A DNA stretch of 64,000 nucleotides from Actinomycetota bacterium (lineage in GTDB: Bacteria; Actinomycetota; Actinomycetes; Nanopelagicales; Nanopelagicaceae), in NCBI GenBank assembly GCA_009698675.1, contig WLPT01000001.1, forward strand, positions 131,707 to 195,706. Reading direction: 5' to 3'. The position numbers and the translations under genes were made by a program. Below are positions 1 to 9,216 of the stretch, in pieces (within the stretch, counting starts at the first letter, position 1; the number at the start of each line of letters is the position of its first letter). Under the pieces are notes generated by a model that made no database searches, was not told the DNA's origin, and saw only the letters and a program-made list of their open reading frames with translations.

Positions 1-865
1 GGGCCGTGTGAGCAGCATCGCCCATGAGAACAACGGGGACCTCTTTGCCATCGATGGAGTTCCACTGAACCCAGTTTTCACAGATGACTCGTGGGAATTT
101 AATCCAGTTAGCCGAGCCACGAAGGTGAGCGGCATTGCTCATGAGCTCTGCGCCATCTAAGTGCTTAGCAAATAATTTTTCACAGAATGCAATCGACTCT
201 TCTTGAGACATTTGATCGATACCTGCACGCAACCAGACATCTTCAGGAGTTTCAACGATAAAGGTAGAGGTGTCTCCATCAAACTGATAGATGTGAGCCT
301 GGAACCAACCGAACTCAGTATTTTCAAAGATGAATGTGAAATCTTTAAAGAGTTTCTTTGTGCCTAGCCAAACAAAGCGGCACTTTCTAGTATCGATATC
401 GGGCTTGAAAGTACTTTCGTATCGGGTGCGAATCGCACTATTTAAACCATCGGCGGCGATTACTAAATCTGCGTCGTAGAGCTTTGCAGCCTCCTGATCA
501 TCTTGAATGTCGCTTTCAAAAATTAACTTCACACCTAAGTTCTCAGCGCGCTCTTGAAGAATATTAAGAAGGCGCTTTCTTCCAATTCCGCAGAAACCAT
601 GGCCACCAGAGATAAAGCTGGTCTCATTAATACGTACATCGATGTCATCCCAGTGATTAAATGATTGAAGGATGGTTCGAGCCGTTGGCTCATCTGCACG
701 CACAAAATTACTCAAAGTCTGGTCAGAGAAAACCACGCCCCACCCAAAGGTGTCGTAAGGACGGTTACGTTCAACGATAGTGATCTCGTTATTGGGGTCG
801 AGCTTCTTCATGAGAATTCCAAAGTAAAGCCCTGCTGCGCCACCACCGATGGAAAGAATCTTCAT
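1..865 (-). CDS. 2-aminobenzoyl-CoA (anthraniloyl-CoA) monooxygenase-type flavoprotein, N-terminal part
   Basis: Partial gene running off the left edge; 288 codons are visible. My translation starts [16 protein letters not shown], a GxGxxG-type FAD-binding fold. It continues with [17 protein letters not shown], the NHWDDIDV and [15 protein letters not shown] segments, the [12 protein letters not shown] motif and finally LMGDAAHTA, the second FAD site. This series is characteristic of the salicylyl-CoA 5-hydroxylase / 2-aminobenzoyl-CoA monooxygenase-reductase family, which normally carries a C-terminal FMN oxidoreductase domain; that part would lie outside the window. The ATG at 865 has an AGAGAGG ribosome site. 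The gene diverges from the SDR at 983. The 2-aminobenzoate-CoA ligase-like gene at 15038 favours anthraniloyl-CoA as substrate (inference); salicylyl-CoA is the alternative. Confidence 0.82.
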   Translation of the reverse strand, partial: MKILSIGGGAAGLYFGILMKKLDPNNEITIVERNRPYDTFGWGVVFSDQTLSNFVRADEPTARTILQSFNHWDDIDVRINETSFISGGHGFCGIGRKRLLNILQERAENLGVKLIFESDIQDDQEAAKLYDADLVIAADGLNSAIRTRYESTFKPDIDTRKCRFVWLGTKKLFKDFTFIFENTEFGWFQAHIYQFDGDTSTFIVETPEDVWLRAGIDQMSQEESIAFCEKLFAKHLDGAELMSNAAHLRGSANWIKFPRVICENWVQWNSIDGKEVPVVLMGDAAHTA

Positions 866-893
866 GAATAACCTCTCTTTATATGTCGAACTT

Positions 894-907
894 TTGACTA
901 CCGTCAA
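894..907. promoter_or_regulatory. Candidate operator, copy 1 (TTGACTACCGTCAA)
   Basis: An inverted repeat TTGAC-N4-GTCAA lies in the 117-bp space between the divergent monooxygenase and SDR genes. It matches 12 of 14 positions of the perfect palindrome upstream of livK at 19248. The repetition in front of functionally related genes is why I call it a regulatory site; no regulator gene is recognisable in the window. Confidence 0.45.
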
Positions 908-982
908 GGAAGCGACACGGACATTGGGGTACGCTAGCGCAAAGAGAGCCAACTGGCGATACCTGCAACGGGAGAAAATCAC

Positions 983-1759
983 ATGGGAAGTAATCGATTT
1001 GCTGGAAAGGTTATCGTCATTACCGGAGGGGCCGGAGGCCTCGGGGCTGCGATTGCTCATGAAGCTGGGCGCCAAGGCGCATCGGTTGCCATTCTTGATA
1101 CAAACAAAGATGCCATTGCACTTCTAGTTTCCGAGCTCAAGGCTGCGGGCATCACAGCAGATGGTCGGGCAGTAGATGTGCGAGATGGCAAGGCTGTCAC
1201 CACGGCTATGAATGAACTAGCTCAATCACTATCTGGTATCGATATTTTAATTGCTGCAGCAGGAGGATCTCTTGGTACTCCACGGGAGCTCGATGATATT
1301 ACCGATGAAGATCTGGATTTAGTCTTAGATGTAAATGTGAAAGGCACGTATTACTGTGCACGCGCTGCCATTGCACACATGAAGAAAAGAGGTGGCGGTT
1401 CAATCGTTACCTTCTCATCCATTGGCGGAAGAAGCGCAAGTCCTGTAACAGGTGTTCCATATGCTGCCGCCAAAGCTGCGATTCTTGGACTCACTCGCCG
1501 TTTAGCAAAAGAGGTGGGGCTAGAGAAGATTCGAGTCAACGCCATCGCCCCCGGACTATTCCTCACCGATCGTTTAGCTGGAATGTTTGAGAAACTCTCA
1601 CTCGTTGAGCGCGAAGAGGTTCTCAGCGCAATCCCACTTGGGCGCATGCCTGAACTTCGTGAGTGCGTGGATCCGGTTTTGTTCTTGGCCAGTGATGAGT
1701 CCTCATATATTACTGGCGCGGTTTTGGATGTTAACGGTGGAAGGCTCATGCCTAACTAG
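983..1759 (+). CDS. Short-chain dehydrogenase/reductase (SDR)
   Basis: A 258-residue classical SDR with the N-terminal cofactor motif TGGAGGLG near residue 14, the NVKGTYY region, catalytic Ser in SSIGG near residue 149 and the YAAAK catalytic pair near residue 163. It would oxidise or reduce a hydroxyl/keto group with NAD(P)H. The ATG at 983 follows a CGGGAG ribosome site. It diverges from the anthraniloyl-CoA monooxygenase, so a role on an alicyclic CoA ester from that pathway is plausible (inference). The family alone (FabG-like) does not fix the substrate. Confidence 0.85.
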   Translation: MGSNRFAGKVIVITGGAGGLGAAIAHEAGRQGASVAILDTNKDAIALLVSELKAAGITADGRAVDVRDGKAVTTAMNELAQSLSGIDILIAAAGGSLGTPRELDDITDEDLDLVLDVNVKGTYYCARAAIAHMKKRGGGSIVTFSSIGGRSASPVTGVPYAAAKAAILGLTRRLAKEVGLEKIRVNAIAPGLFLTDRLAGMFEKLSLVEREEVLSAIPLGRMPELRECVDPVLFLASDESSYITGAVLDVNGGRLMPN

Positions 1760-1919
1760 GCTTTTATCACATTTTGTAATGAGAGGCTCCTCCCGCAAAA
1801 ACCCTTGCCAAATATAACGAAATTGATATGGCAGATGATTGACGAGCGCCATAAGTCCACGTGATAATAACCCATCGCTAAAGCCTGCCTATTACTATGA
1901 TTTTTGAACTGGAGTAATC

Positions 1920-2429
1920 ATGTCATTTGTGACAAGGAATCTTCCTGGTCTTGAAGGTATGGACCACGTTGGAATTACAGTTCCAGATCTAAATGATGCT
2001 GTGGCCTTTTACTGCACACTCCTTGGAGCGAAAGAGATTTTTCGCTTAGGTCCATTTGATGCACGAGATTTCGATGCAGTCGATGGAAAAGACTGGGCAT
2101 TGGCACACGTCAACGTTGCCGATGGACGTTTTACTTTGGCAATGCTTGAGTATGCAAAGGGTAGTCGCTTAGAGTTGTTCCAATACGACCGACCAACCGA
2201 ACGTCCAAGCTCGCCACCGCGCAATAGCGATTTAGGTGGCCACCACATCGCTTTTAAAGTTACTAATTTAGATGCGGTGTTAGCTATCGCCGATGCCTTC
2301 TCATTAAAATTTCTAGCTGGCCCTATTGAGATCAATGATGGACCTGCAGCAGGACAGCGAATTATTTATGTATTAGATCCATGGGGTAATCAACTTGAGC
2401 TCGTTGAGTATGAAAGTAAAAGCTCATAG
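1920..2429 (+). CDS. VOC (glyoxalase/dioxygenase superfamily) protein
   Basis: A 169-residue protein with two vicinal-oxygen-chelate modules. Candidate metal ligands sit in DHVGI near residue 16, SRLELFQ near residue 82, GGHHIAF near residue 106 and the C-terminal NQLELVE. The family covers lactoylglutathione lyase-like, epimerase and ring-cleaving enzymes, and the sequence does not decide between them. It lies two bases upstream of the RbsA-like ATPase gene and is probably transcribed with the transporter, which suggests it acts on an imported compound. Confidence 0.75.
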   Translation: MSFVTRNLPGLEGMDHVGITVPDLNDAVAFYCTLLGAKEIFRLGPFDARDFDAVDGKDWALAHVNVADGRFTLAMLEYAKGSRLELFQYDRPTERPSSPPRNSDLGGHHIAFKVTNLDAVLAIADAFSLKFLAGPIEINDGPAAGQRIIYVLDPWGNQLELVEYESKSS

Positions 2430-2431
2430 AG

Positions 2432-3919
2432 ATGCAAACTCGCGTATCTATGCAGGGCATCAGCAAACGCTTTGATGCCGTACATGCCCTAACTGGGGTT
2501 AACCTAACCCTGTACCCAGGTGAGGTTCATACGATCGCGGGGGAAAATGGTTCAGGAAAGTCGACCCTGTTAAAGATTTTGGCGGGTGTGCTACAGCCAG
2601 ACGCCGGTGCTATTGAGATTGATGGCAAAGCCGTTGAGTTTACCGATATCAGGATGGCGATGAACCATGGTGTAACAATGGTGAGTCAAGAGTTGAGCCT
2701 TGTTCCGCATCTAGGAGTAGCTGAGAACGTATTCCTTGGGCATAACCAGACGCGCAATACTTTTGGAATTGATTGGAAAGACACAGAAAAACGCTCAGTG
2801 GAGATTCTTAACCGTCTGAATTTACATGTGAATCCAAAGGCAGAGGTTTCATCACTTCCGCAGCATCAACAACAGCTCGTTGAAATTGCTAGAGCGCTAG
2901 CCTCTGAGACACGAGTTCTTTTACTAGATGAGCCAACCTCATCGCTAGCCCCTGCCGAAGTTGAGGCGCTATTTAATGTTGTTCGTCAGTTACGCGACGA
3001 CGGAGTATCTATCGTCATGATCTCCCATCGCATGTCAGAGATGCTTGCGATCAGTGATCGCTTTACTGTTCTGCGAGACAGTAAATTTATTGACACAAGT
3101 TCCAAAGATGGTGTTGATGAAAACTGGCTAATCGATCGAATGGTGCTAAATAAGCCAAAAGAGGCCACTAAAAAGATTAAGTCAGGTGAGCCTCAAAAAA
3201 TCGTAATGGAAGTAAAGGGGCTTACTGGTTTTGCTGGAGATTTTGCCGATATCTCTTTCAATATTCATCAAGGCGAGATTGTAGGTTTAGCAGGATTGGC
3301 AGGGGCAGGCCGGACCGAATTAGTTGAGGCAATTGTTGGGGCACATGCCCGTCGTTCAGGTGATGTCTATGTCAACACAAAGAAGATTGGTCACAATACG
3401 CGCTCAACAATGAACTCAGGAATTGCACTTGTTCCAGATGATCGTCGCATGAAATCGACTATTCACGACATGTCTGTGAGAGACAACTTACTTTTAGCCG
3501 TCCATGGCAGACCGGCAAAAAACAGGTCAAGAAAAAAAGAGGAAAAGATTGTTAATGAATGGGTTGCCAAGTTTAATATCAAAGTAAAGAATCTTGATGC
3601 GCCCATCAGCTCTTTATCAGGTGGAAATCAGCAGAAAGTTGTTATTGCGCGCTGCTTAGTATCTAAGCCCAAAGTTCTCATCCTTGATGAGGCAACACGG
3701 GGAATTGACTTAGGGGCCAAGGCTGAGATCTATGAAATTCTTAGAAACCTTGCTCGTGAGGGTCTAGCCATTCTCGTTGTCTCATCAGAGATTACCGAGA
3801 TTTTTGAGATTTCAGATCGAGTACTTGTTATGCATGCTGGTGAGCTAACTGCCGATTTGGATAGAAGCACAATCAAAGAGTCTGATGTTGTATCGGCTGC
3901 GACAGGAGTTTTAGTATGA
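2432..3919 (+). CDS. RbsA-type ABC transporter ATP-binding protein (two nucleotide-binding domains)
   Basis: A 495-residue tandem ATPase. Domain 1 has Walker A GENGSGKST near residue 39 and LLLDEPTSSL. Domain 2 has the degenerate Walker A GLAGAGRTE typical of the second RbsA/MglA half, signature LSGGNQQK and LILDEATRGID. It energises a type I carbohydrate-class importer with the permease and binding protein that follow. The stop overlaps the permease ATG by four bases. The ligand is unknown; the family usually imports pentoses, galactosides or autoinducer-type molecules, but the neighbouring aromatic-acid genes leave other ligands open. Confidence 0.92.
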   Translation: MQTRVSMQGISKRFDAVHALTGVNLTLYPGEVHTIAGENGSGKSTLLKILAGVLQPDAGAIEIDGKAVEFTDIRMAMNHGVTMVSQELSLVPHLGVAENVFLGHNQTRNTFGIDWKDTEKRSVEILNRLNLHVNPKAEVSSLPQHQQQLVEIARALASETRVLLLDEPTSSLAPAEVEALFNVVRQLRDDGVSIVMISHRMSEMLAISDRFTVLRDSKFIDTSSKDGVDENWLIDRMVLNKPKEATKKIKSGEPQKIVMEVKGLTGFAGDFADISFNIHQGEIVGLAGLAGAGRTELVEAIVGAHARRSGDVYVNTKKIGHNTRSTMNSGIALVPDDRRMKSTIHDMSVRDNLLLAVHGRPAKNRSRKKEEKIVNEWVAKFNIKVKNLDAPISSLSGGNQQKVVIARCLVSKPKVLILDEATRGIDLGAKAEIYEILRNLAREGLAILVVSSEITEIFEISDRVLVMHAGELTADLDRSTIKESDVVSAATGVLV

Positions 3920-4914
3920 AAAATCCATTTAAACTGCCCACGATTAGTTCGCTTCCAGCCTGGTTTGGCATTCTGGTTCTAGAGATTATGTTGCTCATTG
4001 CGATGGCAATCTTGCAACCTACCTTCTTCTCTGGCTCTAACTTAAGCAATATTGTCCGCTCATCGGCCGTACCAATCATTTTGGGAATTGGAATGACATT
4101 CACCATTTTGACCGCCGGAATCGATTTGAGTGTTGGAAGTGTTTTAGCATTCACTGGCATTGTGCTCTCGGGACTGATAACACATATGCCACGCTTAGTC
4201 GCAGTAATTCTTACGATAGCTTTAGTAACGATTATTGTCGGAGGAATTAACGGTTTCCTTATAGGTAAATTGGGGTTGAACAGCTTCGTTATCACCCTTG
4301 GCTCGCTTGGAATTTTCCGAGGCATCTCCTACCTTGTAACAAATGGAACGACGCGAAGCATGGATACTGGAAAGTTAATCAATACCTTGGGTGATGGAAA
4401 TGTCGGACCGATTCCTGGCCCATTTCTAGTCGTAATTTTTATATCGATAATCTCCATCTATGCACTTAAATCGACCTACTTCGGTAGAGATGTATATGCA
4501 GTTGGTGGTAACGAGTTTGCAGCTAAATTAGCTGGAATTTTTACTAGTCGCGTAAAAATGACTGTCTATTTCATCTCTGCACTTTTGGCAGCATTGGCTG
4601 GCGTCATGCAGGTAGGACGTTTGCAAGCAGCCTCACCAACTATCGGTGCTGGACTTGAACTAACAGTTGTCGCCGGAGTTCTTCTCGGCGGAACACGCCT
4701 TAGCGGTGGCGTAGGAAGTATTACAGGCACAGTAATCGGCCTGCTCTTCCTACAAACCGTATCTAATTCCCTGACCATTCAGGGGGTCTCCTCATACTGG
4801 CAGCAAGTTGTAACAGGTGTCTTATTGGGAGCAGCAGTTCTATTCGATCGAATACGCATTGAGTATTCAGGCCGAAGCAAACGAGGAGAGGAAAGTAATG
4901 TCACTAAAGAGTAA
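3916..4914 (+). CDS. RbsC-type ABC transporter permease
   Basis: A 332-residue polytopic membrane protein with the family motif TILTAGIDLSVGS near residue 60 and GINGFLIGKLGLNSFVITLG near residue 115, followed by further hydrophobic helices. It forms the membrane channel of the importer with the upstream double ATPase. Translation is probably coupled, since ATG overlaps the previous stop in ATGA. The C-terminus overlaps the start of the binding-protein gene by 17 bases. Confidence 0.92.
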   Translation: MKNPFKLPTISSLPAWFGILVLEIMLLIAMAILQPTFFSGSNLSNIVRSSAVPIILGIGMTFTILTAGIDLSVGSVLAFTGIVLSGLITHMPRLVAVILTIALVTIIVGGINGFLIGKLGLNSFVITLGSLGIFRGISYLVTNGTTRSMDTGKLINTLGDGNVGPIPGPFLVVIFISIISIYALKSTYFGRDVYAVGGNEFAAKLAGIFTSRVKMTVYFISALLAALAGVMQVGRLQAASPTIGAGLELTVVAGVLLGGTRLSGGVGSITGTVIGLLFLQTVSNSLTIQGVSSYWQQVVTGVLLGAAVLFDRIRIEYSGRSKRGEESNVTKE

Positions 4915-5899
4915 AAAGGCAGTATTTATTCCATTATTGACAGTTGCGGCACTGCTTGCATCTGGCACAACTGCATCACATGCAGCTGCATCGAAGGGAT
5001 TAGTTGGATTCAGCTATCCAATCGAAGCTAATACCTATTTAAAGGCTATCGGACTAGCTGCTGAAGCAACCCTGAAGAAGGCTGGCTACACAATGTTGCC
5101 AATCGATGCACAGCTTGATGGCAATAAGCAGATTTCTGACGTAGAGACAATGATTACCAAGAAAGTTAAGGCGATGATTATCTATCCGCTTGACTCAAAT
5201 GGTATGAAGCCTGTTCTTACAAAGGCAGCTGCAGCGGGTATCAAAGTTATTACAATGAACTACAGTGTTGGTGATTCAGTCAAAGCACCACCGGCCCCAT
5301 CACTGGCTCAGGTTCAAGATGGCTTCCCACAAAGAAGTCTGGCAACTGCACGAGTAGCTTGGCTTAAGAAAGTATTGCCACATGGTGGAAATATTCTCTA
5401 CGTAGGTCTTGGCTTCCCAGTTGCAGCCCTTGAAATGCATGCCAAGCTCTTCAAAGAAGAGGTTGATCAGGACACTGCATTTACATACCTAGGCCGCGTT
5501 GATAATAAGTCTGATGACTCAGAGGGTGGCCGTCAGGCCGTTGATGAGGCGCTAATTAAGTATCCAAATATCGATGCAATCGTTGCTTACAACGATCCAA
5601 CGGCTTTGGGTGCCTATTCAGCTGTTAAGGCTGCGGGTAAGGCTGGCAAGATCAAGGTTATTGGTCTACAAATGCAGCCAGAGGCAGTTAACTCAATCAA
5701 GGCTGGCGAAATCAACGGATCATGGGACTTCAATCCCGTTGCATCTGGTGTTTCACTTGCTTCATTGACAGTTTCAATTCTCAAAGGCGAAGCAAAGTCA
5801 AAGTGGAATAAGACAGTTCAAACACCGGCTGTTTTCTTCGACAAGACAACAATCGGTAAGTTTGTTCCTTGGGACACACGTGTAAAGAAGCTTAAGTAA
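4898..5899 (+). CDS. Periplasmic-binding-protein type I solute-binding protein
   Basis: A secreted 333-residue binding protein. The ATG at 4898 was chosen over upstream in-frame starts because it follows AGGAGAGGAAAG and opens a clear signal peptide, MSLKSKKAVFIPLL...ASGTTASHAAA. The body has the fold of sugar-type binding proteins: GFSYPIEANTYLKAIG, then VKAMIIYPLDSNGMKP and IDAIVAYNDPTALGAYSA. It delivers the ligand to the RbsAC-type importer encoded just upstream. There is no lipobox Cys, so it is either cleaved free or kept as a signal anchor. The gene ends at a strong terminator hairpin. Confidence 0.88.
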   Translation: MSLKSKKAVFIPLLTVAALLASGTTASHAAASKGLVGFSYPIEANTYLKAIGLAAEATLKKAGYTMLPIDAQLDGNKQISDVETMITKKVKAMIIYPLDSNGMKPVLTKAAAAGIKVITMNYSVGDSVKAPPAPSLAQVQDGFPQRSLATARVAWLKKVLPHGGNILYVGLGFPVAALEMHAKLFKEEVDQDTAFTYLGRVDNKSDDSEGGRQAVDEALIKYPNIDAIVAYNDPTALGAYSAVKAAGKAGKIKVIGLQMQPEAVNSIKAGEINGSWDFNPVASGVSLASLTVSILKGEAKSKWNKTVQTPAVFFDKTTIGKFVPWDTRVKKLK

Positions 5900-5911
5900 T
5901 ACTTAAGTAAC

Positions 5912-5951
5912 GAAAAAGCAGGTGTAGAGATTTCTCTACACCTGCTTTTTC
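5912..5951. terminator. Bidirectional intrinsic terminator
   Basis: A perfect hairpin has arms AAAAAGCAGGTGTAGAGA and TCTCTACACCTGCTTTTT separated by two bases. A-rich and T-rich flanks make it work on both strands, between the convergent binding-protein gene and the BadI-like gene. Confidence 0.93.
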
Positions 5952-5970
5952 ATTTAAACTTCAATGAGTT

Positions 5971-6774
5971 TTATCTGAATGGATTAAAATCAGGTAGTCG
6001 CTTTTCAGTAAATGCCTTACCGCCCTCTTTCGATTCATCCGTTTTTGTATAGAGATCTAAAACATCGAATGAGAGCGCTGCGATACCGGCGATATGGTCG
6101 GTATCGGCGTTAAATGAGTGCTTGAGCGCCTTTAGTGCCGTTGGCGATAGAGTGCATATCTTCAATGCCCACTCCATAGATGCCTTCATCAATTGATCGG
6201 GTTCTACAATTTTATTTACGAGCCCCCATCGCTCAGCGGTAACAGCGTCATACTGCTCGCATAGGAACCAGATTTCACGCGCGCGCTTCTCGCCAACAAC
6301 ACGTGCTAAATAGGCACTTCCAAAACCTGCATCAAATGAGCCAACGCGGGGTCCTACTTGTCCAAACTTGGCATTAGTAGATGCAATTGAAAGATCAGAG
6401 AGCACATGAAGTACATGGCCACCGCCGATAGCAAAACCATTTACTGCGGCGATGACGGGTTTAGGAATTGCTCTAATCGTCTTATGAAGAGCTTCAATCT
6501 CAAACATTCCAGTTTCAGTCTCACCGTATCCGCCAGTTTCAGCGCGCTCTTTCTGATCTCCGCCCGTGCAGAAGGCTTTTTCTCCTGCGCCAGTGAGAAT
6601 TACCGCACCTACATGTGAATCAACCCAGGCGCGCTTGAAAGAGCTCAATAGCTCATCAACCGTACGACCACGAAGTGCGTTATAGCGATCAGGGCGGTTG
6701 ATGGTAATTACTGCAACACCTTGATCAATGACGTAGGTTGTGTCGGTTAACTCATCTATAGAAATCATTGCCAT
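5971..6774 (-). CDS. BadI-like 2-ketocyclohexanecarboxyl-CoA hydrolase / MenB-family crotonase
   Basis: A 267-residue crotonase-fold protein. CTGGDQ near residue 69, GQVGPRVGSFDAGFGSAYLARVVGEK from about residue 138 and the ending KAFTEKRLPDF place it in the MenB/BadI branch rather than ordinary enoyl-CoA hydratases. The TDESKEG near the C-terminus and SPTALKALKHSFN resemble BadI, which opens the ring of 2-oxocyclohexanecarboxyl-CoA by water addition (recalled family knowledge). No other men genes are present, and the neighbours are a thiolase and an anthraniloyl-CoA pathway, so ring hydrolysis is the preferred role. It lies 22 bases downstream of the thiolase gene in the same operon. Confidence 0.8.
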   Translation of the reverse strand: MAMISIDELTDTTYVIDQGVAVITINRPDRYNALRGRTVDELLSSFKRAWVDSHVGAVILTGAGEKAFCTGGDQKERAETGGYGETETGMFEIEALHKTIRAIPKPVIAAVNGFAIGGGHVLHVLSDLSIASTNAKFGQVGPRVGSFDAGFGSAYLARVVGEKRAREIWFLCEQYDAVTAERWGLVNKIVEPDQLMKASMEWALKICTLSPTALKALKHSFNADTDHIAGIAALSFDVLDLYTKTDESKEGGKAFTEKRLPDFNPFR

Positions 6775-6796
6775 ACCTTATCCTCGAACAACTCAA

Positions 6797-7978
6797 TTAA
6801 GCCGAAACCTCGATGGCAACTGCTACTCCTAGACCAACTCCAATGCATGCCGCAGCGATTCCGATGCCTCCACCACGTCTTTTTAACTCTCGGGCACAGT
6901 CGATGATGACTCGCGAGGCTGAGGCGCCAACTGGATGCCCGATTGCGATAGCACCTCCATTGACGTTGACACGATTTACATCGATTTCAGGAATCTCATG
7001 CAACACCGTTAAAACCATTGATGCAAAGGCCTCATTGATCTCCCAGATTGCGATATCGGAGGTGTTGAGCCCCAACTTTGCAAGAAGCAAGTGGATTGCT
7101 TTGACCGGGGCTAGCGTGAACTGATCGGGATCGGTTGCAGTAACTTGTGAAGCCAAAATTTTCCCAATAGGTTGGATTTCATACTCATTGATTAAAGCGC
7201 TATTTGTAATTAAAGCCGTTACACAGCCATCGTTTAAAGGAGATGAGTTGCCGGCAGTACCCGCGCCATTGGGTGAAAATGCAGATTGCAAATTGGCTAA
7301 GCTCTCTAAGGTTGAATCTGGGCGGATCGATTCATCTTTGGTTACCGAATTAAAAGGAACGACCCAGTCATCGTGCAATCCCTTATTCCACGCGGCATCG
7401 GCTAATTCATGCGATCTTAATGACCATGCATCTTGTTCGGTTCGTGAGATTCCTAAACGCTCGGCAACAAGTTCAGAGCAACGTCCAAGACTGACGGTCC
7501 AGTTGGCAAGCATTCGAGGGTTTGTCATTCGCCAACCAACGGTGCTCTGGTGAAACTTTGGATCAACGGGCTCGAGTTTATTTGTGCGTTCAACTATCCA
7601 TGGTGCGCGGCTCATACTTTCAACCCCACCAGAGATTATTAAATTAGCATCGCCAGATTTAACCGCGCGAGCACCTTGTATAAATGACTCAGCACCTGAA
7701 CCGCATAATCTATTTAACGTTACCCCTGGAACCGAGTTGGGAAGTCCAGCGAGCAAGGCGCCCATTCGAGCCACATTTCGATTATCTTCTCCAGCTCCAT
7801 TTGAATCGCCGATAATTACGTCATCGATACGTGATGGATCGATATTCGCATTTCGCTCCATTAGGGCAGAGATGGTAAATCCTAGAAGATCATCGGGGCG
7901 AACCTTAGATAGTCCGCCAAAGTACTTACCAAATGGCGTCCGAACTGCACTGGCAATAAATGCCTCAGGAGTTGTCAT
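6797..7978 (-). CDS. Acetyl-CoA C-acyltransferase (thiolase), PcaF/3-oxoadipyl-CoA type
   Basis: A 393-residue degradative thiolase. The nucleophile Cys is in NRLCGSG near residue 89; NEAFASM, GGAIAIGHPVGASASR with the catalytic His, and ACIGVG with the second Cys are all present. The chain is complete. The pattern resembles 3-oxoadipyl-CoA thiolases. It is cotranscribed with the BadI-like hydrolase and diverges from the SDR/RidA/ligase/mutase operon at 8073, which suggests it performs the final cleavage of a 3-oxoacyl-CoA from that pathway (inference). Confidence 0.9.
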   Translation of the reverse strand: MTTPEAFIASAVRTPFGKYFGGLSKVRPDDLLGFTISALMERNANIDPSRIDDVIIGDSNGAGEDNRNVARMGALLAGLPNSVPGVTLNRLCGSGAESFIQGARAVKSGDANLIISGGVESMSRAPWIVERTNKLEPVDPKFHQSTVGWRMTNPRMLANWTVSLGRCSELVAERLGISRTEQDAWSLRSHELADAAWNKGLHDDWVVPFNSVTKDESIRPDSTLESLANLQSAFSPNGAGTAGNSSPLNDGCVTALITNSALINEYEIQPIGKILASQVTATDPDQFTLAPVKAIHLLLAKLGLNTSDIAIWEINEAFASMVLTVLHEIPEIDVNRVNVNGGAIAIGHPVGASASRVIIDCARELKRRGGGIGIAAACIGVGLGVAVAIEVSA

Positions 7979-8072
7979 ATGGCGTATTATTGCCTATCGT
8001 TAGAAAAACGCACCATGTATTATGCCCTTGTTCTCGTAAGAAATATCCCTCGGAGATGGAGCCACGACTGTT

Positions 8073-8822
8073 ATGGCAATTACCTTGAGGGTGCTCGTGG
8101 TTGGGGCTGGCCGCGGAATTGGACGTTCTATCTCGACTGCGTTATTAGATCTAGGACATGATGTAGCGCTCTGTTCACGTACTCGCTCTGACCTAGAACT
8201 TATAACTGCGGGCAGATCTAACAAAACACTTCTAATTACCGCCGATGTGACCGCTGGAGGAAGTGGTGAGTCAGTCATTAGCCAAGTAATCAACGCATGG
8301 GGCGCGATCGATGTGCTTATTCTCAACGCCGGAGACGGAGTCAGCGCCCCCATAGATAAGACAACAGATGAGATGTGGGATCACATGCTCGACCTGAATT
8401 TAAGTGCACCGTTTAGATTTATGCGCGCCGCAGTACCACATATGAAAGAGAAAAAAAGCGGGAAGATAATTGTTATTGCAAGCAAGGCCGGCCTAGTCGG
8501 TGAGGCAAATGTTGCCGCTTATACTTCGGCAAAACACGGAGTCGTTGGTTTAGTACGTGCTGCCGCAAGTGAGTTGAAACGCTATGGAATTACCGTGAAT
8601 GCAGTCTGTCCCGATTTTGTAGATACACCAATGACTCAACGCACTTTGCAAGCAGCTGCCGAAAGAACTGGGAAAGGCATCGATGAGGTTAAAGCTGGGC
8701 TTGAATCGAAGTTAATCGGAGGACGTCTGCTTACCAGCGATGAGGTTGCAGAAGCGGCAATTTCATTCTTGAACGATGAAGAGACAACTGGAGTTACACA
8801 ACTGCTCGAAGGAGGGCAATAA
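8073..8822 (+). CDS. Short-chain dehydrogenase/reductase
   Basis: A 249-residue SDR with the nucleotide motif VVGAGRGIGRS near residue 8, NAGDG near residue 86, catalytic Ser in VIASKAGL and the catalytic Tyr-Lys in YTSAK near residue 150. It is the first gene of a five-gene plus-strand operon with RidA, two acyl-CoA synthetases and the mutase large subunit. The pattern fits 3-hydroxyacyl-CoA dehydrogenase or cyclic hydroxyacyl-CoA dehydrogenase activity, but the substrate is not determined by sequence. Confidence 0.85.
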   Translation: MAITLRVLVVGAGRGIGRSISTALLDLGHDVALCSRTRSDLELITAGRSNKTLLITADVTAGGSGESVISQVINAWGAIDVLILNAGDGVSAPIDKTTDEMWDHMLDLNLSAPFRFMRAAVPHMKEKKSGKIIVIASKAGLVGEANVAAYTSAKHGVVGLVRAAASELKRYGITVNAVCPDFVDTPMTQRTLQAAAERTGKGIDEVKAGLESKLIGGRLLTSDEVAEAAISFLNDEETTGVTQLLEGGQ

Positions 8823-8823
8823 C

Positions 8824-9216
8824 ATGACAATTAAAAAGATTAATCCAGAGACACTTGCTCCTCCAATAGGCTTTTCCCATGCCGTAATTGCAGAGGGACG
8901 GTTTATATTCTTAGCTGGGCAAACGGCGCTAAACAAAGAGAATGTGATCGTCGGTGAGAACATCGTTAGTCAGTTTGAAAAAGCGCTCATCAACTTAGTT
9001 ACCTCTTTGCGTGAAGCCGGCGGAACCCCTGAAAACCTAGTTAAAATCACTATTTTTTGCGTCGATCCAGTGGATTATCGTGCACACTCACGAGATATCG
9101 GGAAAACGTGGCAGTCACTCCTTGGTAAGAATTTTCCTGCGATGACTCTCGTAGGTGTTACCAGACTTTGGGATGATGCAGCTCTCGTTGAAATTGAAGG
9201 AATAGCCTGTCTCTAA
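8824..9216 (+). CDS. RidA/YjgF-family enamine/imine deaminase-like protein
   Basis: A 130-residue RidA-fold protein. The ATG at 8824 is chosen because it follows GAAGGAGGGCAATAAC, one base after the SDR stop; a longer in-frame reading lies inside the SDR. Family features are FIFLAGQTAL, LREAGGTPENLVKITIFC, FPAMTLVGVTRL and the C-terminal VEIEGIA. The RidA Arg that binds the imino acid carboxylate appears as the R in VTRL. RidA proteins hydrolyse enamines and imines to ketones plus ammonia. The amino group left on the product of anthraniloyl-CoA monooxygenase is exactly such a centre (inference). Confidence 0.87.
   Translation: MTIKKINPETLAPPIGFSHAVIAEGRFIFLAGQTALNKENVIVGENIVSQFEKALINLVTSLREAGGTPENLVKITIFCVDPVDYRAHSRDIGKTWQSLLGKNFPAMTLVGVTRLWDDAALVEIEGIACL

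Noticed and set aside
5971..6774. MenB (naphthoate synthase) for menaquinone synthesis
   Set aside because: It resembles BadI at least as well, and no other menaquinone genes are near; the context is CoA-dependent ring degradation.
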